Source: NIOZ-UU13 sp964417935 (lineage in GTDB: Bacteria; Planctomycetota; Phycisphaerae; Sedimentisphaerales; Anaerobacaceae). From it: a DNA stretch of 64,000 bases. Positions 41,924 to 51,233 of the stretch are shown in pieces; the first letter of the stretch is position 1, and each line of letters opens with the position of its first letter. Under the pieces are notes generated by a model, which saw nothing but the letters and a program-made list of their open reading frames with translations, did not search any database and had not been told where the DNA came from. The translations under genes and the position numbers were made by a program. The stretch is from assembly GCA_964417935.1 (NCBI GenBank), contig CAYQKF010000006.1, forward strand, positions 1 through 64,000, given 5' to 3'.

Positions 41924-42482
41924 AAATAAGAACAATATTAGCAGACGCCATTTTCTGAAAGATGGTTTTTGGGCAGGATGTTTAGCCGGCCTTGGTGGGT
42001 TGGCGGGTTTTTTAGTCGGCAAGGTCAAAAAGACTAATACCGTCTGGCAGATTGACCCCTATACCTGTATTGCCTGCGGCAACTGTGCAACTTATTGCGT
42101 ATTGGAAGAGTCGGCGGTTAAGTGTGTGCACGCTTTTGCAGTGTGTGGGTACTGTAAAATATGTTTCGGCTTTTTCGGGCCGGAGCCTGTTGAAATCAAC
42201 GAGGGGGCGGAAAATCAACTTTGTCCATCAGGGGCCATAACACGTACCTTTGTGGAGGAGCCCTATTACGAGTACACTATAGACGAATCGCTGTGCAATG
42301 GCTGCGGCAAATGTGTAAAGGGATGTAACACCTTTGGAAATGGGGCATTGTTTCTCCAGGTGCGTCACGACCGCTGTTTGAATTGCAATGAATGTTCCAT
42401 TGCTGCAGCCTGTCCTTCCCAGGCGTTTAAGCGGGTTCCTGCTGACGAGCCTTATCTACTTAAGGAGGCGGGTCACTCTTAA
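41913..42482 (+). CDS. Tat-exported multi-[4Fe-4S] ferredoxin
   Basis: A 189-residue protein. A Tat signal (SRRHFLKDGFWAGCLAGLGGLAGFLVG) is followed by several 4Fe-4S motifs: CIACGNCATYC, CGYCKIC, CNGCGKCVKGC and CLNCNECSIAAACP. This is the HybA/NrfC-like layout of a periplasmic electron-transfer subunit that accepts or donates electrons to a membrane partner. The partner is likely the NapH-like polyferredoxin, whose start overlaps its stop (TAATG). The direction of flow cannot be told. Confidence 0.88.
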   Translation: MMSENKNNISRRHFLKDGFWAGCLAGLGGLAGFLVGKVKKTNTVWQIDPYTCIACGNCATYCVLEESAVKCVHAFAVCGYCKICFGFFGPEPVEINEGAENQLCPSGAITRTFVEEPYYEYTIDESLCNGCGKCVKGCNTFGNGALFLQVRHDRCLNCNECSIAAACPSQAFKRVPADEPYLLKEAGHS

Positions 42483-43786
42483 TGATGCGTTTTGATAATA
42501 TCATAATCGGTATGGCTCTGTCCCTAACCTTATGCGGCGGTATATCAGGGGCCGAACGCTTTCCGCCGCCTGATTTTGTCGAGACCGACCATGTAATACC
42601 GAGCCCAACTGTCCCCGGCCCGCGTCAGGACATTTACGAATACTTAGATGCCGTGGTGCTTTTGGCGGCGCTCGGCTTGTCTTCATATCTGGTTTTGAGG
42701 AAGCGCAGCCGACGGGCAATATTCGTTTTGATGGTGTTTTCATTGCTTTATTTCGGCTTTTGGCGAAAGGGTTGTGTCTGTTCGGTAGGGGCTATTCAGA
42801 ATATTGTTTTGTCTATTTTTGACCGCAGCTATGCTGTGCCGATTGCCGTTGCAGTGTTTTTCCTGCTGCCGCTTGTCTTTGCGCTGTTTTTCGGAAGAGT
42901 CTTCTGTGCAGCGGTATGTCCCCTTGGAGCAATCCAGGATTTGGTATTGTTACGGCCTATCTCGGTGCCGAATTGGCTCGAAAGCGGGCTGCGGTTGTTT
43001 GCGTACGTTTACTTGGCCGCGGCAGTTCTGTTTGCAGCTACCGGAAGTGCCTTTGTGATATGCAGGTATGACCCGTTTGTTGCATTCTTCCGTTTGAGCG
43101 GAAACTTGAATATTTTAATACTTGGTGCCTGCTTGCTGGTCATTAGCGTCTTCATAGGACGTCCTTACTGCCGATTTATCTGCCCTTACGGAGTGCTGCT
43201 CAGACAGTTATCACGGCTCTCAAAATGGCGGGTAACCATTACGCCGGATGAATGTATTCAGTGCAGACTGTGTGAAGATTCGTGTCCCTTCGGCGCTATT
43301 AAAAAGCCCACAACCGATTGGCCAACGACGGAATATGGCAGGAGTAAGAAAAGACTTGCCGTTCTGATTCTTCTTTTGCCTGTCCTGATTTTTTTGTGTG
43401 GGTGGGCAGGTACCGGCCTAAAGACGGTAACATCCCGTATGCACGCAACAGTCAGATTAGCCGAGCGCATCTATTTGGAAGAGACAGGCAAAGTAGAAGA
43501 CACTACAGACGCCAGCCTGGCCTTCAGAGGAACGGGCCAAGAACCCAAAGAGCTTTACGAGGAAGCTTCAAATATCAGGGCCGAATTCGGACTGGGCGGG
43601 TGGTTCTTTGGAGGATTTGTAGGGATGGTGATTGGCCTTAAGTTAATTGCCGTCTCCGTCTGGCGGCAGAGAACCGACTACGAGGCCGACAGAGCAGGTT
43701 GTCTGGCGTGTGGTCGCTGTTTCAAATATTGTCCCAAAGAACATGCGAGATTAAAGAAACTAAAAGAGACAACGGGTAAAAGTTAA
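42482..43786 (+). CDS. NapH/NosR-like membrane polyferredoxin
   Basis: A 434-residue membrane protein. It has a signal/anchor at its N-terminus, about five helices, two CxxxCP motifs (CAAVCPLGAIQDL and CRFICPYGVLL) typical of NapH/NosR/RdxA proteins, a ferredoxin-type [4Fe-4S] site (CIQCRLCEDSCPFGAI) and a last Cys-rich site near the C-terminus (CLACGRCFKYCPKEH). A KGCVCSVGAIQN segment gives an extra site near residue 100. It should carry electrons across or along the inner membrane. It overlaps both neighbours by single bases. Confidence 0.88.
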   Translation: MMRFDNIIIGMALSLTLCGGISGAERFPPPDFVETDHVIPSPTVPGPRQDIYEYLDAVVLLAALGLSSYLVLRKRSRRAIFVLMVFSLLYFGFWRKGCVCSVGAIQNIVLSIFDRSYAVPIAVAVFFLLPLVFALFFGRVFCAAVCPLGAIQDLVLLRPISVPNWLESGLRLFAYVYLAAAVLFAATGSAFVICRYDPFVAFFRLSGNLNILILGACLLVISVFIGRPYCRFICPYGVLLRQLSRLSKWRVTITPDECIQCRLCEDSCPFGAIKKPTTDWPTTEYGRSKKRLAVLILLLPVLIFLCGWAGTGLKTVTSRMHATVRLAERIYLEETGKVEDTTDASLAFRGTGQEPKELYEEASNIRAEFGLGGWFFGGFVGMVIGLKLIAVSVWRQRTDYEADRAGCLACGRCFKYCPKEHARLKKLKETTGKS

Positions 43787-45780
43787 TGGAATCTCAAACT
43801 GACAAGACCCAAGACCCAAGACACAAGACACAAGACCCAAGACACAAGACACAGAAGTCAGAAGTCAGCAGTCAGAAGTCAAAGTCTGTCCTCTGTTTTC
43901 CGTCCTCTGTTTTCTGTCGTCTGTTTTCTGGCCTCTGGAGTCTGGAGTCTGGTGAGTGGTACCGGAGCGCAATCACAACAGCTATTGTCTGCGCGGTTTT
44001 TTCTCTTATTGTACTTGCACTTATCGTTACCAATTACGTTCGGGGCAGGATAATTGACGCTAAGTGGGAAACACAGTTCGAGAATCTGAAAATAGAGCTT
44101 CGTGAGCATCCTGACGACCAGGAGCTATTATTGCGAATTCGCCAATTGGATTTGCAATACCGGCGGCATATAATACGACGTCTGGATTTCTCTCGCAAGG
44201 GTGGTTATCTGCTTTTTGGCAGTGTAGTGATATTGTTAATAGCTCTCAAATGCGCGGACACGTTTAAAAAGAAAGTACCGGCGCCACAGTTACTTGGTGA
44301 TAGACGCAGCGAGCAACTCCGCCAAGCAACGCTGGCTCGACGGGCTGTAATTGCCGGTTTAGCTGTACTTGGCTCAGGGGCGTTAATTCTTGCAATGAGT
44401 ACCGATATTGATTTTAGCGGAACCGGCGCAGCGATTACCTCCTATCCCTCGATGGAACAAATCAGTGAGAATTGGCCCGGATTTCGTGGGCCTGGTGGAC
44501 TCGGAATAAGTGCTTATACAAATGTGCCTGCCGATTGGAATGGCAAAACCGGTGATGGGATTCTCTGGAAAACCAAGATACCGCTGCCCGGAAATAGTTC
44601 ACCGGTTATCTGGGGCGACCGTATTTTTCTTTCCGGAGGCGACGAGAACAAACTCCAGGTATCCTGCTTTGACGCAGTTTCAGGCAGGCTTCTCTGGACG
44701 GGGGACATTACGCGTGCACCTTTAACAAGCGATGAAGAACCATTTGAAGTGATGGAAGATACCGGTTTTGCTGCCCCTACCGTCGTAACGGATGGCCGAC
44801 GGGTCTATGCCATCTTTGCAACCGGGGACATTGGCTGTTTTGATTTTAACGGCAAACGCATCTGGACCAGAAGTCTGGGAATCCCCGACAGTGCTTATGG
44901 CTATGCCTCTTCCCTTGCGATGTATCGAAACCTGGTTTTGATACAGTATGACCAGGGAGGCCCCGAGGACGAAATGTCTAAGTTGATAGCTTTGGATGGA
45001 TTCTCAGGCCAGATTGTCTGGGAGACGAAACGGCCTGTCCCGAATTCATGGTCTTCACCCATAGTAAACGAAATCGGCGGTCAGGTTCAGTTGATAACTT
45101 GCGGCGACCCCTGGGTTATAGCATACGACCCGGCTAAAGGCACAGAACTCTGGCGGGTTAAGTGCCTGTATGGCGACATCGCGCCATCGCTAATCTATGT
45201 CCCGCACCAAAACCGACAAGAGAGCGCTTCGGGACCAAGCGACAAACAAACGGTCCCGCACAACGGGGACTTTGGTGCGGGACTGGTATTTGCCATAGAA
45301 CCATACGGCAAATTGGTTGCCGTCCGTCCGGATGGCCGGGGTGATGTTACCGAAACCCATATTGCCTGGAGCATCGAAGAGGGCGCACCGGATATTTGCT
45401 CGCCAGTCAGTAATGGTGAGCTGATATTTCTGCTGGCTACTGAGGGATTCCTTACCTGCTATAAGGTCGAAGACGGAACAAGGTTATGGGAGCAGGATTT
45501 AAGAGAGAATTTCTGTGCTTCGCCGAGCCTGGTTCTGGCCCCTGCGTCTCCCGACGCAAGTCGGGGCAGCGAGGGAGATAAGCTGTATCTTCTGACCGAG
45601 GAAGGTGTTATGTTCATCGTTCAGGCCGGGCCCGAATATAAGGAACTAACCAGATGTGAGCTCGGCGAGGACTGTCGTGCGTCGCCGGCTTTTGCCGATG
45701 GCCGCATCTATATACGAGGGCTGGAGAACCTGTATTGCATAGGAAAGACTAAAGACCACAGACCACAGACCAAAGACTAA
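43786..45780 (+). CDS. Three-helix membrane-anchored PQQ-like propeller carrying several repeat insertions
   Basis: A 664-residue frame. Residues ~6-57 are translated short-word repeat DNA (43801-43955). Then come membrane helices at ~64-85, ~145-160 and ~188-206 and the propeller (~225-655), starting WPGFRGPGGLGIS. Two more insertions lie in the propeller: an inverted-repeat element (45199-45283) between SLIYVPH and GAGLVFAIEPYG, and a REP-like unit (45541-45575). The last residues (KTKDHRPQTKD) are repeat DNA again. The frame is intact throughout. It sits between NapH-like and NuoEF genes, so it is part of the electron-transfer operon. The true start may be further in. Confidence 0.8.
   Translation: MESQTDKTQDPRHKTQDPRHKTQKSEVSSQKSKSVLCFPSSVFCRLFSGLWSLESGEWYRSAITTAIVCAVFSLIVLALIVTNYVRGRIIDAKWETQFENLKIELREHPDDQELLLRIRQLDLQYRRHIIRRLDFSRKGGYLLFGSVVILLIALKCADTFKKKVPAPQLLGDRRSEQLRQATLARRAVIAGLAVLGSGALILAMSTDIDFSGTGAAITSYPSMEQISENWPGFRGPGGLGISAYTNVPADWNGKTGDGILWKTKIPLPGNSSPVIWGDRIFLSGGDENKLQVSCFDAVSGRLLWTGDITRAPLTSDEEPFEVMEDTGFAAPTVVTDGRRVYAIFATGDIGCFDFNGKRIWTRSLGIPDSAYGYASSLAMYRNLVLIQYDQGGPEDEMSKLIALDGFSGQIVWETKRPVPNSWSSPIVNEIGGQVQLITCGDPWVIAYDPAKGTELWRVKCLYGDIAPSLIYVPHQNRQESASGPSDKQTVPHNGDFGAGLVFAIEPYGKLVAVRPDGRGDVTETHIAWSIEEGAPDICSPVSNGELIFLLATEGFLTCYKVEDGTRLWEQDLRENFCASPSLVLAPASPDASRGSEGDKLYLLTEEGVMFIVQAGPEYKELTRCELGEDCRASPAFADGRIYIRGLENLYCIGKTKDHRPQTKD
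43801..43955 (+). repeat. Short-word repeat at the 5' end of the propeller gene
   Basis: Five units of AAGACCCAAGACACAAGACA type, then CAGAAGTCAGAAGTCAGCAG words, then TGTCCTCTGTTTTC words and CTGGAGTCTGGAGTCTGG. This order of words also appears at 63299-63376. Confidence 0.85.
45199..45283. repeat. 85-bp element with perfect 13-bp inverted ends inside the propeller
   Basis: GTCCCGCACCAAA (45199-45211) and TTTGGTGCGGGAC (45271-45283) are perfect inverted ends. An internal GTCCCGCAC copy is also present. The element is translated in frame. Confidence 0.8.
45541..45575. repeat. REP-like unit inside the propeller
   Basis: CTGCGTCTCCCGACGC then AAGTCGGGGCAGCGAGGG. Nearly the same unit lies in the propeller gene at 51530-51570. 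Confidence 0.75.
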
Positions 45781-45825
45781 AGCTGTCTGTCTTGAGTCTT
45801 GTGTCTTGAGTCTTATGTCTTGAGA
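45755..45825 (+). repeat. Short-word repeat spanning the propeller stop and NuoEF start
   Basis: AGACCACAGACCACAGACC words give way to CTTGAGTCTTGTGTCTTGAG words, the complement of the AAGACACAAGACTCAAG motif. It supplies the last codons of one gene and the leader of the next. Confidence 0.75.
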
Positions 45826-45828
45826 TTT

Positions 45829-48174
45829 ATGGATGAGCTGGATTTGACATTTGTTGACCAGGCTGTTGAGAAAATTGGCACTGGTCCAGAGAAAGTGCTT
45901 GAGATATTGCAGGCCGTCCAGGGGCACTTTCGCTATCTGCCCAACGAAGCTCTTGAGCGGGTCTGTGAGCTGACGCAGATTTCACCTGCTTCGATTGCCG
46001 GTGTTTCCACTTTCTACAGCCAGTTTAGACATCGTCCCGCCGGTCGTCATACAATTCGGGTTTGCATTGGCACAGCTTGCCACGTTAAAGGTGGCGGACA
46101 GATTTATGATGCCTTTAAAAGACATCTCGGCATCCCGGAGCAAGAGGATACCGACCGGCAAAAGTTGTTTACTGTTGAGAAAGTGGCATGTCTGGGATGC
46201 TGTATGCTCGCCCCGGTGATACAGATTGATGATATTACATACGGACATCTGACAGGCGACCAGACCCCGGCGGTACTGAGGGATTTTCTCGAACAGCAAA
46301 AGGCCGGTGCTTGGCAAGCGGACAAACAAGCAACAGATACCAGAGACTTTGGAGAAATCCGGATTTGTCTGGATTCAAGTTGTGTTGCCGGTGGCAGTGG
46401 CAAGGTATATGAGGCATTAAGAAAGGCTGTTAAAGAAACAGGTGTTCAGGCTGTGGTAAAAAGTGTGGGCTGTTCGGGGATGTCCTACCTGGTACCGCTT
46501 GTGGAAGTGGTTTTGGCTGACGGGACTTCATTTCGCTATGCACGAATCCAGCCAGCCGATGCCAGAGCCATTGTGCTCAGACATTTTAAACCAAAACGAA
46601 TTGGGCGGAAAATCAAAAATGCCGTTTCTACAATGCTCGATAAGATACTTACCAACAAGGCATGGGAGCCGGTTACACGTTATTCGATAGATGTACGGGA
46701 CCGACCGATGGCGGGCTTTCTGGATAAACAATTACATATTGCTACCGAGCACTACGGGGACATTGACCCAGTTGACCTCGATGAATACGTTCGCAATGAC
46801 GGGTTCAAGGCGCTGCAAAAGTGTCTAAACAGGATGAGCCCGAAGGAAGTTATCACGGAGATTGAACGCAGCGGGCTTCGCGGAAGGGGAGGCGCTGGTT
46901 ACTCGACATATCTTAAATGGTCTGCCGTTTCTGATAGCAGGTCCAAAAAGAAATACGTCATTTGCAATGGTGATGAGGGCGACCCCGGCGCCTTTATGGA
47001 CAGGATGTTGATGGAGTCGTATCCTTACCGCATTATCGAAGGCATCACAATAGCTGCGTATTCAGTCGGGGCCGACGAGGGCTATTTGTATATTCGTGCC
47101 GAGTATCCACTTGCAATCAGGCGAATGAGCCAGGCGATAGACAATGCCGCCCAGCGTGGGTTTCTTGGTGATGATATTGTAAAAAGCGGATTTTCGCTGC
47201 GTCTGAAAATAATAGCCGGCGCCGGTGCATTTGTTTGCGGTGAAGAGACCGCGCTTATAGCCAGCATAGAAGGCCGGCGAGGTATGCCCCGACTGCGGCC
47301 TCCATATCCGGTGGAAAGTGGTCTTTGGGGTAAACCAACGCTTATTAACAACGTGGAAACATACGCCGTGGTGCCGTGGATTATGCGCAATGGCCCTGAA
47401 GCATTTGCCAGGCTGGGCACGAGCAGCAGTAAGGGGACAAAGGTTTTTGCGCTGGCGGGAAAAGTGGCGAGAGGAGGTCTCATTGAAGTGCCGATGGGCA
47501 TTTCCATACACCAGATTATAGAAGATATCGGCGGTGGGATTGCAGGCGATTTAAGGCTGAAAGCAGTCCAGGTCGGAGGACCGTCCGGCGGGTGTGTGCC
47601 GGCCGAGCTTGCGCATATTCCTGTTGATTACAAATCGCTCAACGACGTTGGGGCGATGATGGGTTCCGGAGGTATCGTGGCTCTGGATGAATCCGATTGT
47701 ATGGTTGATATCGCACGGTATTTCCTGGACTTTACACAGAACCAATCTTGCGGCAAATGCACTTTCTGTAGAATAGGTACTCGCCGTATGCTGGATATTC
47801 TTGAACGGCTGTGTAGCGGGCAGGGCAGGAAAACCGACATCGAAGAGCTCGAACATTTGGCTCAAATGATTCAGAAAACAAGTCTGTGTGGACTTGGCAA
47901 AACAGCACCGAATCCGGTTCTTTCAACCATCAAATATTTCCGCGATGAGTACGAGGCTCATCTTGAAAAACGCTGCCCTGTTGGGAAATGCACAGCTCTT
48001 ATTACGTATTCGATAACGGATGATTGCATCGGTTGCAGTTTGTGCGCACAGCACTGTCCGGCTGATGCCATTGAAGCCAAACCATATCAGAAACACGAAA
48101 TCGACCCTGAAAAGTGTATTCGCTGCGGCACCTGTAAGAATGTGTGTCAGTCAGATGCCATTAAGGTTCAGTAA
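45829..48174 (+). CDS. NuoE-NuoF fusion diaphorase with C-terminal ferredoxin domain
   Basis: ATG 45829 is chosen because the longer TTG-started frame begins in repeat DNA. The product is 781 residues. Domains in order: NuoE-like thioredoxin [2Fe-2S] (~1-150; CIGTACHVKG, CLGCCMLAP), a second thioredoxin-like [2Fe-2S] domain (~175-255; CLDSSCVAGG, VGCSGMS), the NuoF FMN/NAD core (GRGGAGYSTYLKW, NGDEGDPGAFMDR), SLBB, the N3-type cluster (CGKCTFCRIGTRR, SLCGLGK), and two C-terminal [4Fe-4S] sites (CIGCSLCAQHCP, CIRCGTCKNVC). It resembles HydB/NfnB-type diaphorases that exchange electrons between NAD(P)H and ferredoxins. It is in an operon with membrane Fe-S proteins. Confidence 0.93.
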   Translation: MDELDLTFVDQAVEKIGTGPEKVLEILQAVQGHFRYLPNEALERVCELTQISPASIAGVSTFYSQFRHRPAGRHTIRVCIGTACHVKGGGQIYDAFKRHLGIPEQEDTDRQKLFTVEKVACLGCCMLAPVIQIDDITYGHLTGDQTPAVLRDFLEQQKAGAWQADKQATDTRDFGEIRICLDSSCVAGGSGKVYEALRKAVKETGVQAVVKSVGCSGMSYLVPLVEVVLADGTSFRYARIQPADARAIVLRHFKPKRIGRKIKNAVSTMLDKILTNKAWEPVTRYSIDVRDRPMAGFLDKQLHIATEHYGDIDPVDLDEYVRNDGFKALQKCLNRMSPKEVITEIERSGLRGRGGAGYSTYLKWSAVSDSRSKKKYVICNGDEGDPGAFMDRMLMESYPYRIIEGITIAAYSVGADEGYLYIRAEYPLAIRRMSQAIDNAAQRGFLGDDIVKSGFSLRLKIIAGAGAFVCGEETALIASIEGRRGMPRLRPPYPVESGLWGKPTLINNVETYAVVPWIMRNGPEAFARLGTSSSKGTKVFALAGKVARGGLIEVPMGISIHQIIEDIGGGIAGDLRLKAVQVGGPSGGCVPAELAHIPVDYKSLNDVGAMMGSGGIVALDESDCMVDIARYFLDFTQNQSCGKCTFCRIGTRRMLDILERLCSGQGRKTDIEELEHLAQMIQKTSLCGLGKTAPNPVLSTIKYFRDEYEAHLEKRCPVGKCTALITYSITDDCIGCSLCAQHCPADAIEAKPYQKHEIDPEKCIRCGTCKNVCQSDAIKVQ

Positions 48175-48177
48175 ACA

Positions 48178-49770
48178 ATGCACAAACTGTTCATAGATAA
48201 TCGTGAAGTTGAAGTTGATGACGGTGCTACGATTCTCGATGCCGCCGGCAAGCTCGGAATCGAAATTCCCACAATGTGTTTCCTGAAAGATTATAAGCCT
48301 TCGACCAGCTGCATGGTTTGCGTGGTCAAAGTAAATGGTCTGGATAATCTTGTGCCGGCCTGTGGAACTGTTGCTAAAGATGGTATGCGTGTTGAAACCA
48401 ATTCTGACCAGGTCCGTCAGGCAAGAAAAGCGGCTTTGGAATTGCTTTTAAGCGACCATGTGGGTGACTGCCTCGGGCCCTGTCAAGTTATATGTCCTGC
48501 CCGGATGAACATTCCGTTGATGATTCGGCAGATTGCGGCTGGTAAGTTTCGCGATGCAATTGCTACCGTCAAGAAGGATATCGCATTGCCTGCTGTGTTG
48601 GGACGGATTTGTCCGAAGCCCTGCGAACGAGGATGCAGGCGGGGTGCATTCGACGAGGCGGTTTCAATCTGTCTTTTGAAACGCTACGTTGCTGACATCG
48701 ACTTGCAGTCTGCGAACCCATATTTGCCGTCCTGTAAACCTACGCAGAATAAACGTGTGGCTATTGTCGGGGCTGGCCCCGCCGGTTTGGCTGCTGCTTA
48801 TTATCTCCAGCAGGCTGGGTTCCGTTGTACCGTTTTTGATGACCACGAAAAGCCCGGCGGTATGCTGCGGTATGCCGTTCCACAAGAGCAACTTCCGACC
48901 GAAGTACTTGATAAGGAAATCGCTTTAATTGAAAAGCTCGGTGTAAAATTTCAAAACCGGACACAAATAGGCACTGATTTATCGATGGAGGATTTGCACA
49001 GAGACTTTGACGCCGTGTTTGTAGCTGTGGGGCAGCTAAAAACCGGTGATGCCGAGTCGTTGGGTCTTGAGGCAGGCCCAAATGGCATCACAATAGACGA
49101 TAAAACTTACCAGACAAGTCTATCGCGTGTATTTGCAGGAGGAGATGCTGTTCACAAGCGGAAGCTTACGGTGAGAGCGGTGGCGGACGGAAAAGAGGCT
49201 GCGGTTTCTATTAGTCAGTATTTGTCAGGCTGCTCAGTAACCGGAACGGTTAAGGAGTTCAATACTCATATTGGCAAACTTAGAGACGGAGAGATTGAGA
49301 AATTCTTAACCTGTGCGGACAAAGCAGAGCGGACGAGACCCTCAGGAAAAGGTGGCGGGTTTACCGACCGGCAGGCCCGCAAAGAAGCGACACGCTGCCT
49401 GCATTGTGATTGCCGAAAGGCTGATACTTGTAAATTGAGGCAATATGCCCAGGACTATGGAGCCAAACCCACCCGTTATAAAGGCGAGCGCCGGCTGTTT
49501 GTTCAGCAACTTCAACACGCCTGTCAGAAGCGTGCGTATCCGCATCCCGATATAATTTATGAACCCGGTAAGTGTATAAACTGTGGTCTTTGCATACAAA
49601 CCGCTGCCAGAGCAGGCGAAGAGCTTGGACTGACCTTTGTGGGCCGTGGCTTTGATGTTCGTGTAGCGGTACCTTTTGACCGTTCAATAGCACAAGCTCT
49701 CAAGCACTCCGCTGACCAATGTGTAAACGCCTGTCCGACGGGTGCATTGGCATTTCGAATATCATTATAG
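48178..49770 (+). CDS. NuoG-N/GltD-like FAD oxidoreductase with 2Fe-2S and 4Fe-4S sites
   Basis: A 530-residue protein, 3 bp after NuoEF. The N-terminus is a [2Fe-2S] ferredoxin (IPTMCFLKDYKPSTSCMVC ... ACGT). The His/Cys helical domain with DCLGPCQVICPARMNI and GRICPKPCERGCRR matches the GltD/DPYD N-terminus. The FAD domain has VAIVGAGPAGLAAAYYL and an NAD-domain remnant (FDAVFVAVGQL, VFAGGDAV). A Cys cluster (RCLHCDCRKADTC) and a CINCGLC site end it. It is built like the beta subunits that pair with NuoEF in formate dehydrogenase or bifurcating complexes. No hydrogenase or formate catalytic subunit is present. Confidence 0.9.
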   Translation: MHKLFIDNREVEVDDGATILDAAGKLGIEIPTMCFLKDYKPSTSCMVCVVKVNGLDNLVPACGTVAKDGMRVETNSDQVRQARKAALELLLSDHVGDCLGPCQVICPARMNIPLMIRQIAAGKFRDAIATVKKDIALPAVLGRICPKPCERGCRRGAFDEAVSICLLKRYVADIDLQSANPYLPSCKPTQNKRVAIVGAGPAGLAAAYYLQQAGFRCTVFDDHEKPGGMLRYAVPQEQLPTEVLDKEIALIEKLGVKFQNRTQIGTDLSMEDLHRDFDAVFVAVGQLKTGDAESLGLEAGPNGITIDDKTYQTSLSRVFAGGDAVHKRKLTVRAVADGKEAAVSISQYLSGCSVTGTVKEFNTHIGKLRDGEIEKFLTCADKAERTRPSGKGGGFTDRQARKEATRCLHCDCRKADTCKLRQYAQDYGAKPTRYKGERRLFVQQLQHACQKRAYPHPDIIYEPGKCINCGLCIQTAARAGEELGLTFVGRGFDVRVAVPFDRSIAQALKHSADQCVNACPTGALAFRISL

Positions 49771-49828
49771 AGTTTTGATAAAATTAAGAGATTGACATTC
49801 AGAGCAATATTTTGTATAAGAGCGTCTC

Positions 49829-49857
49829 GATGCTGGATACTCGATACTCGATACTCG
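49829..49857 (+). repeat. ATACTCGATACTCG low-complexity tract
   Basis: Three tandem ATACTCG units before the propeller gene. Similar CGATACTCGATTCTCG words precede the rhomboid gene (8173-8195). Confidence 0.6.
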
Positions 49858-49895
49858 ACGAGAATCAAGAATCGAGGTCTTTTTGGAGAATTTTT

Positions 49896-51125
49896 ATGAA
49901 ATTGAGAAAAGTAATTAGAAGTTACGTGCCGGCATTGGTATTTGGACTCAGCATAAGTGCAATTGGGACGGGCTCTTATAGTACTGCCGAGGCGGCAGAT
50001 TGGCCCAACTGGCGGGGACCCAATTATAACGGAATATCAAGTGAAACTGGCTGGAGTGCAACCTGGCCGGAAGGTGGGCCGGAAGTGCTGTGGAAAACTT
50101 CAATTGGAACAGGGTTTGCCTCGATGGCTGTAAGTAATGGCCGGGTCTATGCAATGGGCAACATCAAGGATAATGATATACTTTATTGTTTTGATGCTGA
50201 AACTGGCGAAGAAATATGGAAGAAATCCTACCCGTGTCCGTTATATAAGAAGAACCATGAAGGCGGCCCCTGCGCGACACCGACGGTAGATGGTAACGCA
50301 GTTTATACCTTCAGCAAAGATGGTGATGCGATCCGTTTCAATGCGGCCACGGGCGAGGTAATTTGGCAAAAGAATCTGAACGAGGAATTAGGCACCAAAC
50401 CGCCCACCTGGTACTTTGCCGGTTCGGTGTTTGTGGCAGATGACATTGTTATTTATAATGCGGGCAGTACAGGCATTGCTCTTAACAAGGAGGACGGGAG
50501 TTTAGTTTGGAAAAGCGGGACCACTGTGCCAGGCTACGCTACTGCGGTGCCTTACACTTCGAACGGCCAAAAGTGCGTGGCGCTGTTTGCCTCCAAGGAA
50601 ATCCTCGGGCTGGTTGCAGCAACCGGTAAGATAATCTGGCGGCATGAGTGGAAAACAAGATACGATGCCAATATCGCAGATCCTATCGTCGAAGGTGACA
50701 CGGTGTTCATTTCTTCAGGGTACAACAAGGGTTGTGCGCTGTTGAAAGTTGCGGGGAGCAACGTTACCGAACTGTGGCGCAACAAGAACATGAGGAACCA
50801 TTTCAACAGTTCGGTGCTGTGGCAGGGACATATTTACGGGTTCGACGAAAGGGAGCTGAGGTGTCTGGATTCGAAGAGCGGGCAGGTGAAATGGGCGCAG
50901 CAAGGGCTTGGCAAAGGAAGCCTTATGCTCGCCGATGGCAAGCTGATTATCCTTGGTGAAAGTGGCAAGCTGGTGATTGCAGAGGCTTCGCCGGAAGGAT
51001 TCAGGGAACTGGCCTCAGCTCAGATATTAACGGGCAAATGCTGGACGGTTCCGGTCCTGGCTAATGGTAGAATCTACGCACGAAATGCCGATGGACAGTT
51101 GGTTTGTATCGATGTCAGCAGTTAA
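49896..51125 (+). CDS. Secreted PQQ-like beta-propeller (first of three in tandem)
   Basis: ATG 49896 has GGAGAA 8 bases upstream; the longer frame starts in the ATACTCG tract. The product is 409 residues. Signal peptide residues 1-27 end in AEAAD. The propeller starts WPNWRGPNYNGISSETGWS and has ~7 blades (VYAMGNIKDNDILYCFDAETGEEIWKKSY, VYTFSKDGDAIRFNAATGEVIWQKN, GSLMLADGKLIILGESGKLVIAEASPEGF). It is a close paralogue of the next gene, with the tandem spacer also conserved. It likely works in the periplasm as a binding propeller, since no PQQ ligand pattern is seen. Confidence 0.88.
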   Translation: MKLRKVIRSYVPALVFGLSISAIGTGSYSTAEAADWPNWRGPNYNGISSETGWSATWPEGGPEVLWKTSIGTGFASMAVSNGRVYAMGNIKDNDILYCFDAETGEEIWKKSYPCPLYKKNHEGGPCATPTVDGNAVYTFSKDGDAIRFNAATGEVIWQKNLNEELGTKPPTWYFAGSVFVADDIVIYNAGSTGIALNKEDGSLVWKSGTTVPGYATAVPYTSNGQKCVALFASKEILGLVAATGKIIWRHEWKTRYDANIADPIVEGDTVFISSGYNKGCALLKVAGSNVTELWRNKNMRNHFNSSVLWQGHIYGFDERELRCLDSKSGQVKWAQQGLGKGSLMLADGKLIILGESGKLVIAEASPEGFRELASAQILTGKCWTVPVLANGRIYARNADGQLVCIDVSS

Positions 51126-51233
51126 GCTTGAGGATGGGTCAACGCATTTAATTCAGATTATAATTTCAATAATAAGCACATAGTTTCTGTCTATCGGAAA
51201 ATTTGTGGTTCTCTTTAGAAAGGCTCTATAACC

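Noticed and set aside
43801..43955. CRISPR-like repetition
   Set aside because: Repeat words are short, uneven and without spacers; no cas genes are present.
45799..45828. Upstream TTG start for the NuoE-NuoF fusion
   Set aside because: The ten extra codons lie in the short-word repeat; ATG 45829 gives the normal NuoE start.
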